Below are positions 10,168-19,535 of a stretch of DNA of 64,000 bases, in pieces (positions within the stretch are counted from its first letter, which is position 1; the number at the start of each line of letters is the position of its first letter). This DNA is from Isochrysis galbana. Its lineage: Eukaryota; Haptophyta; Isochrysidales; Isochrysidaceae. The position numbers and the translations under genes were made by a program. The stretch spans positions 3,452,524 through 3,516,523 of the forward strand of contig CM030936.1 of assembly GCA_018136815.1 (NCBI GenBank), read 5' to 3'. The notes under the pieces were generated by a model, which was not told where the DNA came from, made no database searches, and saw only the letters and a list, made by a program, of their open reading frames with translations.

Positions 10168-10890
10168 TTGCGCTTATTCGCACTTGTCTTCGAAGGGCCT
10201 TTGCTTGAAGCCAACCTCAGACTCGCCATACAAAGACTGGAGCTTATGTTCGACGTACGCAGGCAAGGAAGTGTGGTGGCCCTTGTCCGTACGACGAACA
10301 CACCCCAGGCGTATGTACCACGTTTTCTTGCGGCCGCCTACTGTCTGGGTGTACTGCGGTACGCTGTAGGGGTGCTCCCGCCAGCACTCGAACTGCTGCC
10401 CATCAGCGTCCTGCAGGACGCCATCGAGCTAGAGCATGGTACACAGAGGTTACCTTCCCTCGGCGAGCGCCCGATCGACGGCCTCACCTGCCTCCATGTC
10501 CACTGCATTGCAGTGAGGATACAGGAGCGCGCTCGACGTCGCCTCCTTGCTGCGCTGCACCTGCACGCAGTACAGCGGATCAGATGGAGCTCCGAGCGGC
10601 TCGGAGGCCGGGCTGGCATCATAGACCACCTGCTGCGCGTCGTTCCCCCACGGGTCACTGAACAAGCACAGGCCCCACATGGCCAGGAGGTCGTCCGGCC
10701 TGAGGGCGGTCCGCATGCCGGGCGGCCCCCCCGCGTCCCTGCCAACTTATAAGGTTATCTTCCGCCCTCCACGCACTCCCTGCTCCAGCTGTCCAGTTTC
10801 CTCTCGCGTCTGCATGGCCGCCTGCTCCCTGCTCTCGCAAGAGCACCAATCGAGCCAGTGCGAGCTGGGGCTGTCATTTGGCTGTGGGAG
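10168..10890 (-). pseudogene. Decayed or highly diverged minus-strand gene
   Basis: Read on the minus strand, protein-like segments follow one another: HWLDWCSCESREQAAMQTRE and ETGQLEQGVRGGRK, an in-frame TAA near 10750, then DDLLAMWGLCLFSDPWGND, QQVVYDASPASEPLGAPSDP, LYCVQVQRSKEATSSAL, and after a break DADGQQFECWREHPY, GGRKKTWYIRLGCVRR and QRPFEDKCE before a stop at 10168. A 77-nt GTGAGG...CTGCAG intron (10486-10410) separates the last two parts, but it joins frames that do not match, so a frameshift is implied. One nonsense codon and one shift argue for a pseudogene. No family recognised. It overlaps the N-terminal part of the hydrolase ORF on the other strand. Confidence 0.45.
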
Positions 10891-12604
10891 TGGCTACCTA
10901 TGGACTGCCCATGGATGTGCTGGACGGTTCCTCTGCGAGGGAAAGCCCCTTCTCTGCGGTGTGGATAGAGCTCTCTGCCGTTGCGAGGGGGGGCGGCTCC
11001 CGGGCGGGGCTCTTGCCCTCAACGGGGATGGTGAGGGGCTGGCCGCGCTGTACCGGAGGGAGCAACGCACCTCGTGCGCTGCCCATACCACTGAAATCGC
11101 TCTCGGTGTGCTGGGTAACTCGATCACCGTCGGCGTCGGCACGGTCAACGCAAAGCGCAATTGCTGGCCCGCACTGCTTCAGTCGAGTCTTGGCCCACGC
11201 TACCGCATCATCAACCGTGGCGTACGCGCCTCACGCGCCGACCTCGCCACCCTTTGCTGCCTAGAGCTTTTCCAAGGCACACTGCCCGACCAAGTTGTTG
11301 TGGATTACTCGTTCACTTCCGACACGCCCCAAATGCTCGCCCTAGTTGACCGACTCCACTCATTTGGGGTGCACACAATAGTCAATCTCTTCTGCCAGCA
11401 CCCAGGCTGGCTCCATCTAATGCGGTGCATGGCACGCTCTGAGAACACTACATGCATGAGAAAACCATTGAATTCATCCATCCGACCATACTTCGGGAGC
11501 TCGCTGGATGTCCGTGGCCCGCCTCGTCTTCCTCTTCGACAAAAGCCCCTAGCCGAGCAACGTACACAAGCACAGCAAGAGATCCTCTCACAGCTTCCAC
11601 CCAACATTCGCCGGCGTGCCATACACTTGATGCGGTGGGGGGCGCATGCTATCTCTGATGGGCACATATTTGAGCAAGATGAAGGCCTGCATGCTGCAGT
11701 GGTGGCTGCCTGGCATCGCTGCATATTTGGGCCAGCCACTAACCCATTTTGTCAACCTAACATCGAGCTTGCGGGGCGTCTTCGCCGCATCGTTGACACT
11801 TACCAGCACACCCAATCAAATGTGTGGTGGCATGCAAGCGCTGCTGTTGCTGCGGGGAATTGCATTGCCGATTACAATGTTTGGGGCACCATCCCTGGGG
11901 TCATGCAACGTATTACCCCTTACACAAGCAATGTGGCATCACTCGACTATCATGTGGGGGAGCTCACTGCATGGGCCGGTCATCCCAACAACTTAGGCCA
12001 TCGCCTGATTGCGGAGCCCGTGGCACAGCTTCTTGAGCACTGGTGCCCTGTTGGCCGGCTTGCCAGCAATTCTTCACGTATTGATGACACAATCTGCACC
12101 TATGGTTCTAGGGTGTCCTCTTTGATTCACCTCTCCGAAGGATTTCAACGAGTGGATGTGGCTGATGGGCGTACTGGCGGCGTTGCCGCAACTCACTCAG
12201 GCGCCCGCGTTCAGTTCCGGCTCGTTTCTCGGAACCTCAAGGAAGGGTTTCTGACCGTGGGTTATGAGCGGGGTTGGCGCAATAAAGGTGTTGTTGGGCG
12301 CATTAGCTGCTTGTCGCCATGCGCATGCCAGCCGATCGAGATGGACGCCTTCAACACACGAAGTTTTACTGGAACGTCATTCACTACTTCTGTGTGGGTC
12401 CAGCTAAAAGCTAGCGGAGACGGGAGCTATGAATGCATGGTTGAGGGGCGTGTCATGTCACTCGTGGAGGGAAGACTCATGCTCCAGGCTATGACCTTGG
12501 CTGCGCCATTCGCGGGTAACCGGAGTACACTCGTCCAAGTGGGCGGTCGAGGATTGTCACCTTTTCTTGAGACCAAAACAGATGGTCAGACGACAGCCTT
12601 TTGA
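10814..12604 (+). CDS. SGNH/GDSL-like hydrolase with C-terminal domain
   Basis: From the ATG at 10814 the product is 596 aa. The frame is open further upstream to 10679, but that part overlaps protein-like sequence on the other strand. Block I reads ALGVLGNSITVGVG, a GNS variant of GDS, with the candidate nucleophile Ser103. Block II is NRGVRASRADL, and block III lies at VVVDYSFTSD. The block V histidine is His390 in WAGHPNNLGHRLIAEPVAQL, but the Asp normally three residues before it is Trp. SGNH enzymes cleave acyl or acetyl esters of lipids or polysaccharides; the substrate is unknown. Residues after about 410 look like a separate beta-rich domain. The first about 90 residues may not be translated, because homology-like sequence starts near 11085. 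Confidence 0.7.
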   Translation: MAACSLLSQEHQSSQCELGLSFGCGSGYLWTAHGCAGRFLCEGKPLLCGVDRALCRCEGGRLPGGALALNGDGEGLAALYRREQRTSCAAHTTEIALGVLGNSITVGVGTVNAKRNCWPALLQSSLGPRYRIINRGVRASRADLATLCCLELFQGTLPDQVVVDYSFTSDTPQMLALVDRLHSFGVHTIVNLFCQHPGWLHLMRCMARSENTTCMRKPLNSSIRPYFGSSLDVRGPPRLPLRQKPLAEQRTQAQQEILSQLPPNIRRRAIHLMRWGAHAISDGHIFEQDEGLHAAVVAAWHRCIFGPATNPFCQPNIELAGRLRRIVDTYQHTQSNVWWHASAAVAAGNCIADYNVWGTIPGVMQRITPYTSNVASLDYHVGELTAWAGHPNNLGHRLIAEPVAQLLEHWCPVGRLASNSSRIDDTICTYGSRVSSLIHLSEGFQRVDVADGRTGGVAATHSGARVQFRLVSRNLKEGFLTVGYERGWRNKGVVGRISCLSPCACQPIEMDAFNTRSFTGTSFTTSVWVQLKASGDGSYECMVEGRVMSLVEGRLMLQAMTLAAPFAGNRSTLVQVGGRGLSPFLETKTDGQTTAF

Positions 12605-12805
12605 GCCGTGGCAGCCTCCCCCATAAGCTAAGTTGCCTCTACAGAAGAGATGTGTTGTCCGTGCTACATGGCATTGCTTACTGCTACTACGGGTGTAGCC
12701 CCCGGTTGTTACGTCCGTCTCGGCGTCAAGTACGTCGGGTAGGGGTGAGGTCAAGGAGACCCGATAGTGGCAATGGACGCCTATGACTATCATCAAAATA
12801 ATAAT

Positions 12806-13193
12806 AATAAATAATGTTATATCCTAGCCAACCCCACTAGCTAATTGGACATAACGTTTCAGTCCCGGAATCCCGCCATGCCTGACGAGCCAGGTGTCCG
12901 AGTGCCGAGTGATATCGGGGGGTGGGGGCACTGCGGCACTGCCCCCTCCCCTCGATATTTGTCCTCCCCCCGGTGCACGCACCGACCCCGCGCGCCCCAG
13001 CACGTCCTCTCCTCGAGTCCACGCTGGGGGAAAACCCCTTTCGGGTAAAAACAACGCAGGGGGGGGGGGGGGGGCACTCGCACTCGTGAATAGGAGCCAA
13101 GAAGCGCTAATCTCTGCTCGCCGAAGCGAGTGGCCGCGGCAAGCCGCGGCCCTTCCCTCTTGGCTCTGGCGCCCCCGTCTTCTCTTACCCAAA
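12806..13193 (+). repeat. Dispersed repeat family G, copy 1
   Basis: Closely related to the reverse complements of 22520-22860 and 28715-29090. Shared landmarks are ATGTTATATCCTAGCCAA at one end, CGGAATCCCGCCATGCCTGA, the GGGGAAAACCCCTTTCGGGT inverted motif, a long G run (13051-13074), and GGCTCTGGCGCCCCC at the other end. About 380 bp, non-coding. It abuts a family C copy on its right. Confidence 0.8.
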
Positions 13194-13194
13194 T

Positions 13195-13672
13195 AGTTCG
13201 AGAAGACACGTAAACACCGGAGGGGAGAGCTGCCGCTCCCCCCTCCCCTCCCTCTTCCCTTTTCCTCCTCTCTTCCTTGCGGCGGGGGCCCATGGCGCAT
13301 GGCGCGCGCCTGCGGCCCCTCTTCAGGTCCCCAGGTGGCCTGCAGGGGCCTGGGAGCACAGCTCAGGGGGCAGGTGAGGCTGGGGCATGGCCCTGGCCCC
13401 TCCTGCCTCTCCCTCGCTGGCGCTCCGAGCCCATGCGGGTCGACCGGAGCCGGCTGGGGGGTCTTGGACAGGGGGGCCCACGACAGGCCAGGGCGGGCGA
13501 ATCGGGCGTGCCTGTGGGGAGAGGAATGGGTCAGCATGGCAGTGTGCTCCTGGTAGGCCATCAGGCGTGCCAAGAGAGTGGGTGGTTCCCCCCCCATGGC
13601 AGGGGAGGAGTGGAGAGAGAGGGGGGCTCGTGCCCCCCCATGGGCGAACTAAGTATAAACTTAGTTCGTCTA
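13195..13672 (-). repeat. Retroelement-like family C, most complete copy
   Basis: On the minus strand the element starts with a perfect palindrome (CTAAGTTTATACTTAG within 13648-13668), followed closely by ATGGGGGGGCACGAGC and a Pro-rich open frame. It ends with CTCTCCCCTCCGG and GTGTCTTCTCG. Other copies are at 9636-9757 (5' part), 26815-27036 (3' part, ending AGGAGATTTTTTTT) and 32655-33062. The 5' hairpin plus T-run end resemble LINE families A and B in this window, suggesting a non-autonomous partner. Confidence 0.65.
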
Positions 13673-13727
13673 TGACTATCATCAAAAGATGTTTTCAAAA
13701 TAAATACTACCAAACAAAGTAGTACAA

Positions 13728-13990
13728 AAACTCTTGAAGATTCAGGCTACTTACTATTGACTATTGCTACTATAGCTATACTAGCTACAGCTTTAGCTTT
13801 AGGAGTCTCTCCGCCCAATGTCCATATGCCCTATCGCCTATCGCAACATCGCAACCACAGTGCCGCCTCACGCCATCGCCAATACCCCACACTCTCACTC
13901 CCACTATCCCCTTCATTCCTTGGTGTTTGGTATCGGTGGGTGGGCGGCGGGCCTACGTGTACTATTGTACATACGAACGACGGGACATGC
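13728..13990 (-). repeat. Dispersed repeat family J, copy 2
   Basis: Begins CTCTTGAAGATTCAGG and continues with sequence related to the reverse complement of 9200-9606 (CATTCCTTGGTGTTTGGTAT block). It is more diverged than the other copies. No coding content. Confidence 0.45.
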
Positions 13991-15731
13991 GGGGGGCGGG
14001 GAGGGGCGAGGCGGGGGCGGGGGGTTGGGATAAAGCCTCAGCGAGACGGAGATCATAAACCCCAGCCGCAGACCATAAGTAGTCTACATTGCCATTGCCA
14101 TTGCCAACGTCCAACGTTGTAGTTGTCATTGCAATTGTGAGCAGTCGTCAGCGATCAGGGAACAGGGGCAACAGGTAATAGCACTCACACTCGTCACTCC
14201 CAAACATAGGGACTATTATAGCCCCACAGTCTGGCCACTGCCACCTCTTCCGCTCTTCCGTCTTCCGCCTGCAGCTTCGCACCTGCGCTCGCATCTCCGC
14301 CTCCGCTTCTTCTTTAGCCAAGGCGGCATGGCTCGACTAATAAGTGACGCGGAGCCGCTCCGCGCGCCGCCTCCTCACTTTTTGGGAAAAAGGCTCTCGA
14401 GATTCGAGGCATTCCGCACGTTACACGTTACCAGTCACTAGACTAAGCCTCAGCGAGATTTAAGCGCCAGGCACGCGTGCGCGTGCCCAAGTGAGGAGGG
14501 AGACGAACGAAGCCTCGCCTCGTCGCCCGTTTGCACGCGACGCGCAGCTCGGCCACGCCGCGCGTGTCGACTGTCGAGCAGCCATTCGAGCTTGCGCGTG
14601 GTCTTTGGGCTCGCGCGGCGCAGCTCCAGACGCGTCGCCTTGAGGGGACGAAGGACGAAGGGCAGTAGATACGCGATGATCTCGGCGTGGTCGGTGGTCG
14701 GAGGCGGGGGAGACGCGCATGCTGCGGTGCATGCGCGTGGATGGCCACGGGCACTGATGCTCGACGGCCCACTGGAGGCTGGAGGGCGTGGAGTGTGTAA
14801 GTAACATATTCGACGGAACGCCACCTAATGGCTAATGGGCTCCGTGGACGGATGTGTTATGTGTTATTTATATTTGTAGCGGAGGTGTGAGGTGTGTGTC
14901 TCTTGCCGTTCCCATCGGCGACGTGTAGAGTTTTGCCAGGTGCGATCAGGTGCTTTCGGGGATCGGGAGTCTTTTCTTCCTAGTTGTCCGGTCCCGTGAG
15001 GCGTCGGAGGGGAGAAATGGAAGGTGTTGCTCTAGTATTTTGTGCCATTGTAGGGTCTCAGCATGTGTGGCCATGCGTTTTCCCCGGATGTTTTATGCTT
15101 AGTGCGAGGCATCGTGCGTTGGGGGAGTTCACAGTTGCCGGTGGGTGGGTGGGGGGGTCACAGTGGCCGGTGGGCGGGGGGGGGGCAATGCCCTATTTAC
15201 CCCCCCCCCCCCCCACCAACCGGAATGGCCATGCGCCGCCGGCCAATGGGGCAAATGGTGCACATGCCTCACGCGTGCACCAGGCAGGACGAAAGAAAAG
15301 GGGGTGGGGGGAGGGGGGGCGTTACATTCATTGTGGTAAGGTGTGCTCCACCAAAGCTCAAGGCAGCGTCTCCCGAAGGAGTGAACGCGTTCGCATCAAG
15401 AGCCGTGGAAGGAGCACACACATACCACATTGAACATACCACGGGTCTCATGAGGGCACAATGCCAAGGGCAAGGTGCCAAGTGCAAAACATCTCCTGGC
15501 ACGGTCTCCCATAGGGAGTTACACGTCACGCATCAAGAGTGTTTGCAGTATGGTAGTTTAGCGACATTCCGGTCGTTGCTAGCTGTGGTACAGTTACAGG
15601 GCAGTATGGTAGTTTAGCGACATTCCGGTCGTTGCTAGCTGTGGTACAGTTACAGGTAGTGTGTAAGTTTTAGGATCACATCACATTCACACTCACACGC
15701 CACACCATCCATTGACTCACCCCCACCTGCA
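13991..15731. other. Long intergenic stretch with 56-bp direct duplication
   Basis: Contains G/C homopolymer tracts near 15175-15215 and one copy of the hairpin motif on the minus strand (15500-15536). A perfect 56-bp tandem duplication starts at 15545 and 15601. A minus-strand frame at 14450-14690 has some protein-like sequence (HAEIIAYLLPFVLRPLKATR) but no start, domain or splice evidence, so it is not called. Confidence 0.5.
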
Positions 15732-17221
15732 TCACTCACACAATCTGACGTCATCGTAGTGAGAGGGCAGGATGCCACCCTCTCGTAGGGCTACTTGCAC
15801 CATACTGTCTGCACCGATACTTTGAATGACACCTTCCGCGATGCGGGCCGCATGTGAGGACGAGAGTGTCGTCCCGGGTGCGCCCAATCGGACTACGACG
15901 TGCGAGCCCACTCTGAGCTCACCGCCGGTCTGTAGGGCGTCGAACCGCGCCTTCCGCCGCCAGGCATCAAATACAGCCTCCTTTCCTGCCACAAAAATCG
16001 AGATGAGACTGTCCCCCTCTCTGGGATGGCTCACTGAGCAATGGCTGCAGTGGCGCCCGTCCCAGCTCACGCGCACGCCCGGCGCAAGCTGTATCGCAAG
16101 TCCTACAGACGGGAAGAGGAGCCACCAGCTGCGCGGCGCGTCCGCCGACATGCAGGTGCGCATCCAAATGGCAAAACACCTGGAGCCGTCCCCTACGTCG
16201 AGGTGGGCGGAGTTGTTGAGATTCTTGGACAGCGCGAAGGCCAAGTGGGAGAAGGCCTTGACGCGGGCACGCAGTTCTGCGTAGCCCGCCTCGTGCTCCT
16301 TGAAGACCCCACCTGCGACAGCGGCGGCGGCAGCAGATTAGTGAGCGCAAGTGCCCCACTCACCCCCAAAATCCATTGGGGCGAGTCACCTGCGAAGATG
16401 GCCTCAAAGATAGCCTCCAGTCTCTCCAGCGCAGAGAGGAACCTGAAGTTTGGGACCGGCGCGAGCTCCTCCTCCTCGTCCCCTTCGTCCTTGTGGTGGG
16501 CCTCTTCGCCCGTCGCCGAAACCGCGGTCCCTTCACCTACCCCGCACATCTCGGAGCACTTGCGCCTCTTGGGGACAATGAACTTGTCCACGGTGGGCAC
16601 GTACGGTGTGACCAAGCCATTGTAGAGATGGTAGCCGGCGCCCACCATGATACCTGTGAGGTCCTCGTGCTTCCTCTTGTCGATGCGCACCGGTCTGTGT
16701 GCCTGCACAAGGGGACGGGTAGGCGTGAGTCCATGGCGAAGGCAGAAGCCTCAGAGGCTAGCGGCGGGCGAGGGCAGCGCAAATCTCACTTCGAGAATCT
16801 GCGCACTGACGCGCCGGAGCCTGCGGAGGTGCTTGCGGTTGTGTGGTGGAAGACGATCGTGCGCCTGCGTGGGGGAGTACTCCACCACGACTTTGGTGTA
16901 GTGCCCCCCACGGCCGTCGTCGTGGCACGACGGTCCCCGTGTGCTCCAGTGCTTCCCTACAGGGTCGCTTTCAACAAAGAACACGTACGCCTTGCTGCGT
17001 TCGTGCTGAGCTGGCGCCTTGACCACATGGCCTTGCGCAAACTCCTTCTCGATTGTCCACTCGTCGTTGGGGAGGTAGACTCCCGGCCATTGGGGCCGGC
17101 CGCGTTTTGTGGGCCTGCACCTCTTGCTAGGCCCCTCGTGCCACGCGCGTCCTACGATGGTCGCGTTCGGCCGCACCCTCTCTCGAAGGAGGCGGAGCAC
17201 AATGGGCTCCACCTCCGCCAT
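15732..17221 (-). CDS. Three-exon gene, putative 2-oxoglutarate/Fe(II) oxygenase-like protein
   Basis: Exons on the minus strand are 17221-16790, 16702-16390 and 16312-15732. Introns of 87 and 77 nt use GTGAGA...GTGCAG (phase 0) and GTGACT...TCGCAG (phase 1). The product is 441 aa from an ATG at 17221. The C-terminal half contains NNSAHLDVGDGSRCFAIW, giving an H-x-D pair (His285, Asp287), then WWLLFPSVGLAIQLAPG and SWDGRHCSHCSV with His339. That order (HxD, a G-x-x-hydrophobic strand, WDGR, distal His) is the metal-binding layout of the double-stranded beta-helix oxygenases, including nucleic-acid-modifying TET/JBP-type enzymes. The family assignment is my inference from the motif. The N-terminal half is basic and unassigned. 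An acidic linker (HKDEGDEEEELA) lies at the end of exon 2. Confidence 0.6.
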
Positions 17222-17395
17222 CGACCTCCCGAGAGAGCGTCTCGTGGTATCTCGCGTAAACAGTAAAGAGAACTCCCAGTGGTAGGAGTCTAGAGTCTAG
17301 AGTCTAGGAGTACAGAGGGTCACCGACATTGAAAAAAAAATCTTAAAAAATAACCGCTACAGTATGGGTGCACCATTAAGAAACCCTACCATTTA
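17222..17395. other. Short spacer with A-rich tracts
   Basis: The TCTAGAG triplet repeat at 17288-17307 is followed by AAAAAAAAATCTTAAAAAAT and CCGCTACAG (17331-17360). The latter resembles the reverse-complemented 3' terminus of LINE family A and may be a very short older insertion just outside the next one. Confidence 0.4.
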
Positions 17396-17884
17396 AAAAA
17401 ATCTTCTTAAAAATTCCCGCTACATATGCGGCGTGAGGCAGCTTGCCAGTGTACCTCCCTACTACCCAACCTTAACCCCTGACAACCCCCTTCCCCTTCC
17501 CCAGGTCCCTCTTTGGCGGAGAAGCTGGTTCCAGGGAGCCAGGGAGGCCGCGCGCGCTGCTTCGGCCGGGAGTTGGAGAGAAGGGGGCGGGAGAAGGTGG
17601 CTTTTCCGTTGGTCTTGCTCGGCTTGTGTCTTGTATCGCTTTCTTCTATAGTTCCCATGGTCTCCATGGTCTCTCTTGTTGTCCTTCGGGGCTTCCATCA
17701 CCACGGGTTACCTACCTTGGGTGATGTTTCTCATGTCCAGGCCTCCCGCCGCCTGCAGGAGGTCCTCCGATATTTCTAGATTGAAGTCTTTGTCCACCGC
17801 GTATAGAGGGCTGATCATCTTCTTAATATGTTTGTTGCTCGGGGCGTGTAGCCCTATATTCTCTCGTTGTTTTTTTAGCCTCTG
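17396..17884 (-). mobile_element. LINE family A, 5'-truncated copy (3' end only)
   Basis: On the minus strand it reads RLKKQRENIGLHAPSNKHIK, KMISPLYAVDKDF and DLLQAAGGLDMRNIT, matching the C-terminus of ORF2 at 42520-42684. It continues through the family A 3' UTR and ends AAGAAGATTTTTTT at 17396. Homology starts abruptly at 17884 (CAGAGGCT), the usual outcome of incomplete target-primed reverse transcription. One reading frame is intact here; no target duplication was identified. Confidence 0.85.
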
Positions 17885-18333
17885 TGACGAATTAGGATGG
17901 CCCTTAGGGCCTGAGGGCAATGAGGAAGGAGGCATGCCGGCGGCAGGCGCGGCTGGGGAGACGACTCCAGAGGTGCTGACGGGCTGAAGCCCGTCAGCAG
18001 AGGAAGGCGGGCAGGCGGCAGGCGGGCTTGAGCGAGGGCGAGGACGGCGGCGAGAGCGACATCGAGCGAGCGGCGAGAGGCGAGGGTGAGTGTGAGGAGG
18101 GCTGTGATGGCAGGGGCTGGCGAGGCGAGGAGGGATTGTAGGGTCTGAGTGTTACGAGAGCGAGAGCGAGAGCGACGAGAGCGAGAGCGACGAATGACGA
18201 CTGACGACATGACGACGGACAGAGACACCCAGGAAAACACCCCGACTCTCGCCCCACGACTTTCTCACGTAACTCAACTGAAATCAAACCCAAACACTCC
18301 GGCCAGACGACGACGGACGACGATCAGAAGAAG
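17885..18333. other. Spacer
   Basis: GC-rich with a GAGCGAGAGCGA-type simple repeat near 18155-18195. Short arginine/serine-rich frames only. No gene seen. Confidence 0.5.
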
Positions 18334-18527
18334 GTGCAACTCGAGCTTCCCTTTTTTTGTCACACCCCTCCCGGCTTTTTAGGTATATAATTTCTACTGA
18401 CCCCTAACTTGGCCCCTAACTCGGGGGTTGACATAAACACGGGGACCCATCAAGCGGAAGGCGCATTGACGGGGGCGCCCTCGCCTTCCTCCTAGTTTGC
18501 GCCTCAACTTGAACGATCGTCCCTCCC
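18334..18527 (-). repeat. ORF-less derivative of the membrane-protein repeat
   Basis: Its reverse complement matches both ends of the element at 33654-34195. The left end (GTTCAAGTTGAGGCGCAAAC to CCCCCGTCAATG) is joined directly to CTTCCGCTTGATGGG and the right end (AATTATATACC, GTGTGACAAAAAAAGGGAA). The roughly 345 bp that carry the 105-aa ORF in the larger copy are absent, while the stop codon region is retained. Confidence 0.8.
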
Positions 18528-18658
18528 TTGTTGAAGAATGCAACCATGCCCGCTGCCCGAGTTGAAGAATGCAACCATGTGGGCGTCCGACTGCTGACGT
18601 CCGCCCTTGCACGCGCATGGGCAGCACGCCGGGTGGATGGCAACGTCTTCAGAAGACT

Positions 18659-19312
18659 TCACATCGTTTCAACGCCGTTTGCTTCAAAGGAAGAAGCAAG
18701 CGATTCCCCAGGAGTTTGCAGAATGCACTTCGCCCCAGTGACCGCCACTCCACCTGCAAGCGTGTGAATGAGCTGCAGCATGCGCGTGATCATGGATTGA
18801 GAGATCGCGGCGTCGTCATAGCTCGCCAAGGAGGTGCGGTTCAGGAGATGGATGTCAACTGTGTAGAGCTCCCGATTCCCCGCTCGCTGGAGGCTCTCGG
18901 CCGCGCTCTTGGTTGCCGCGGACCACGACCGTGCAAAGTCGTACTTCCAGTCGCCCAACAAGAGCTGCCGGGGGTGCTGGATGCAAAAGGCCGCGGTGGT
19001 GACCACCTCCTCCAACTAAGGATGTCCAGAATGATGGAATCGATTGATCCAATCATTGCTGGGTTCATTGGCCCCAATAGATTGACCAAGCTTTGCTGAG
19101 TTTGGGGCCAAGCTTTCCAAGTTTTTCCGCCGCGCGTACAGCGCGCGCGCCTCCCGAGGCGACGTCGAGCCCTCAGGTGCCGGCGTCGGCGCCGCGGACA
19201 TGCCCTCCGGGATGACAATGGTAGGCCGGGAGCACATGCGGGCTTGTAGCTCCGCCTGCGAGATGAGCCCAGCAGCATGCAGCCCAAGCAGCGCTTCCAG
19301 GCGGTCGCCCAT
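18659..19312 (-). CDS. Small gene of unknown function with one in-frame TAG
   Basis: A minus-strand frame of 218 codons starts at an ATG (19312) and ends at a TGA (18659). It is interrupted only by a TAG at codon 99 (19018-19016). The N-terminal part (MGDRLEALLGLHAAGLISQ then AELQARMC) resembles the short helical SHOCT-type motif, by pattern only. The part after the TAG (VVTTAAFCIQHPRQLLLGDW, KYDFARSWSAATKSA, DIHLLNRTSLASYDD) looks globular. CATCCTTAG just before the second part could be a splice acceptor: a short intron of a multiple of three would remove the stop, or the second part could be spliced from the donor at 19535. A TATA-like CTATATATAG lies 83-92 nt upstream. Function unknown. 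Confidence 0.5.
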
Positions 19313-19394
19313 GTTCCGATGAAAAATAACGATATTCTTGGTCGGGGGGGGAGGGGGGGGGGAGGGGGCAGGGGGGGCCGGGGGAGGGCGGGAA

Positions 19395-19404
19395 CTATAT
19401 ATAG
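19395..19404 (-). promoter_or_regulatory. TATA-like box upstream of the 19312 start
   Basis: CTATATATAG in an otherwise C/G-rich stretch, 83 nt before the ATG at 19312 on the minus strand. A polypyrimidine run lies between. Position and isolation in GC-rich sequence are suggestive; there is no direct evidence of use. Confidence 0.35.
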
Positions 19405-19535
19405 TAGTAGTACTTAAAATAGCCTTAGCTAGGATCAATTGATGGCAAGCTTTTTACCAAGCTTTGCTGGAAATCTCATCAATCATCAATCTCAAGCTTT
19501 CCCAGATTTTTAGCAATCTTTCTGGACATCCTTAC

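Noticed and set aside
12824-13597. 257-codon minus-strand frame
   Set aside because: It crosses the junction of repeat families C and G and is broken in other copies. Family C may encode a short Pro-rich peptide but not this product.
14450-14824. Minus-strand frame with some protein-like sequence (HAEIIAYLLPFVLRPLKATR)
   Set aside because: Three overlapping minus frames are open here in GC-rich DNA. There is no start, splice evidence or recognisable family.
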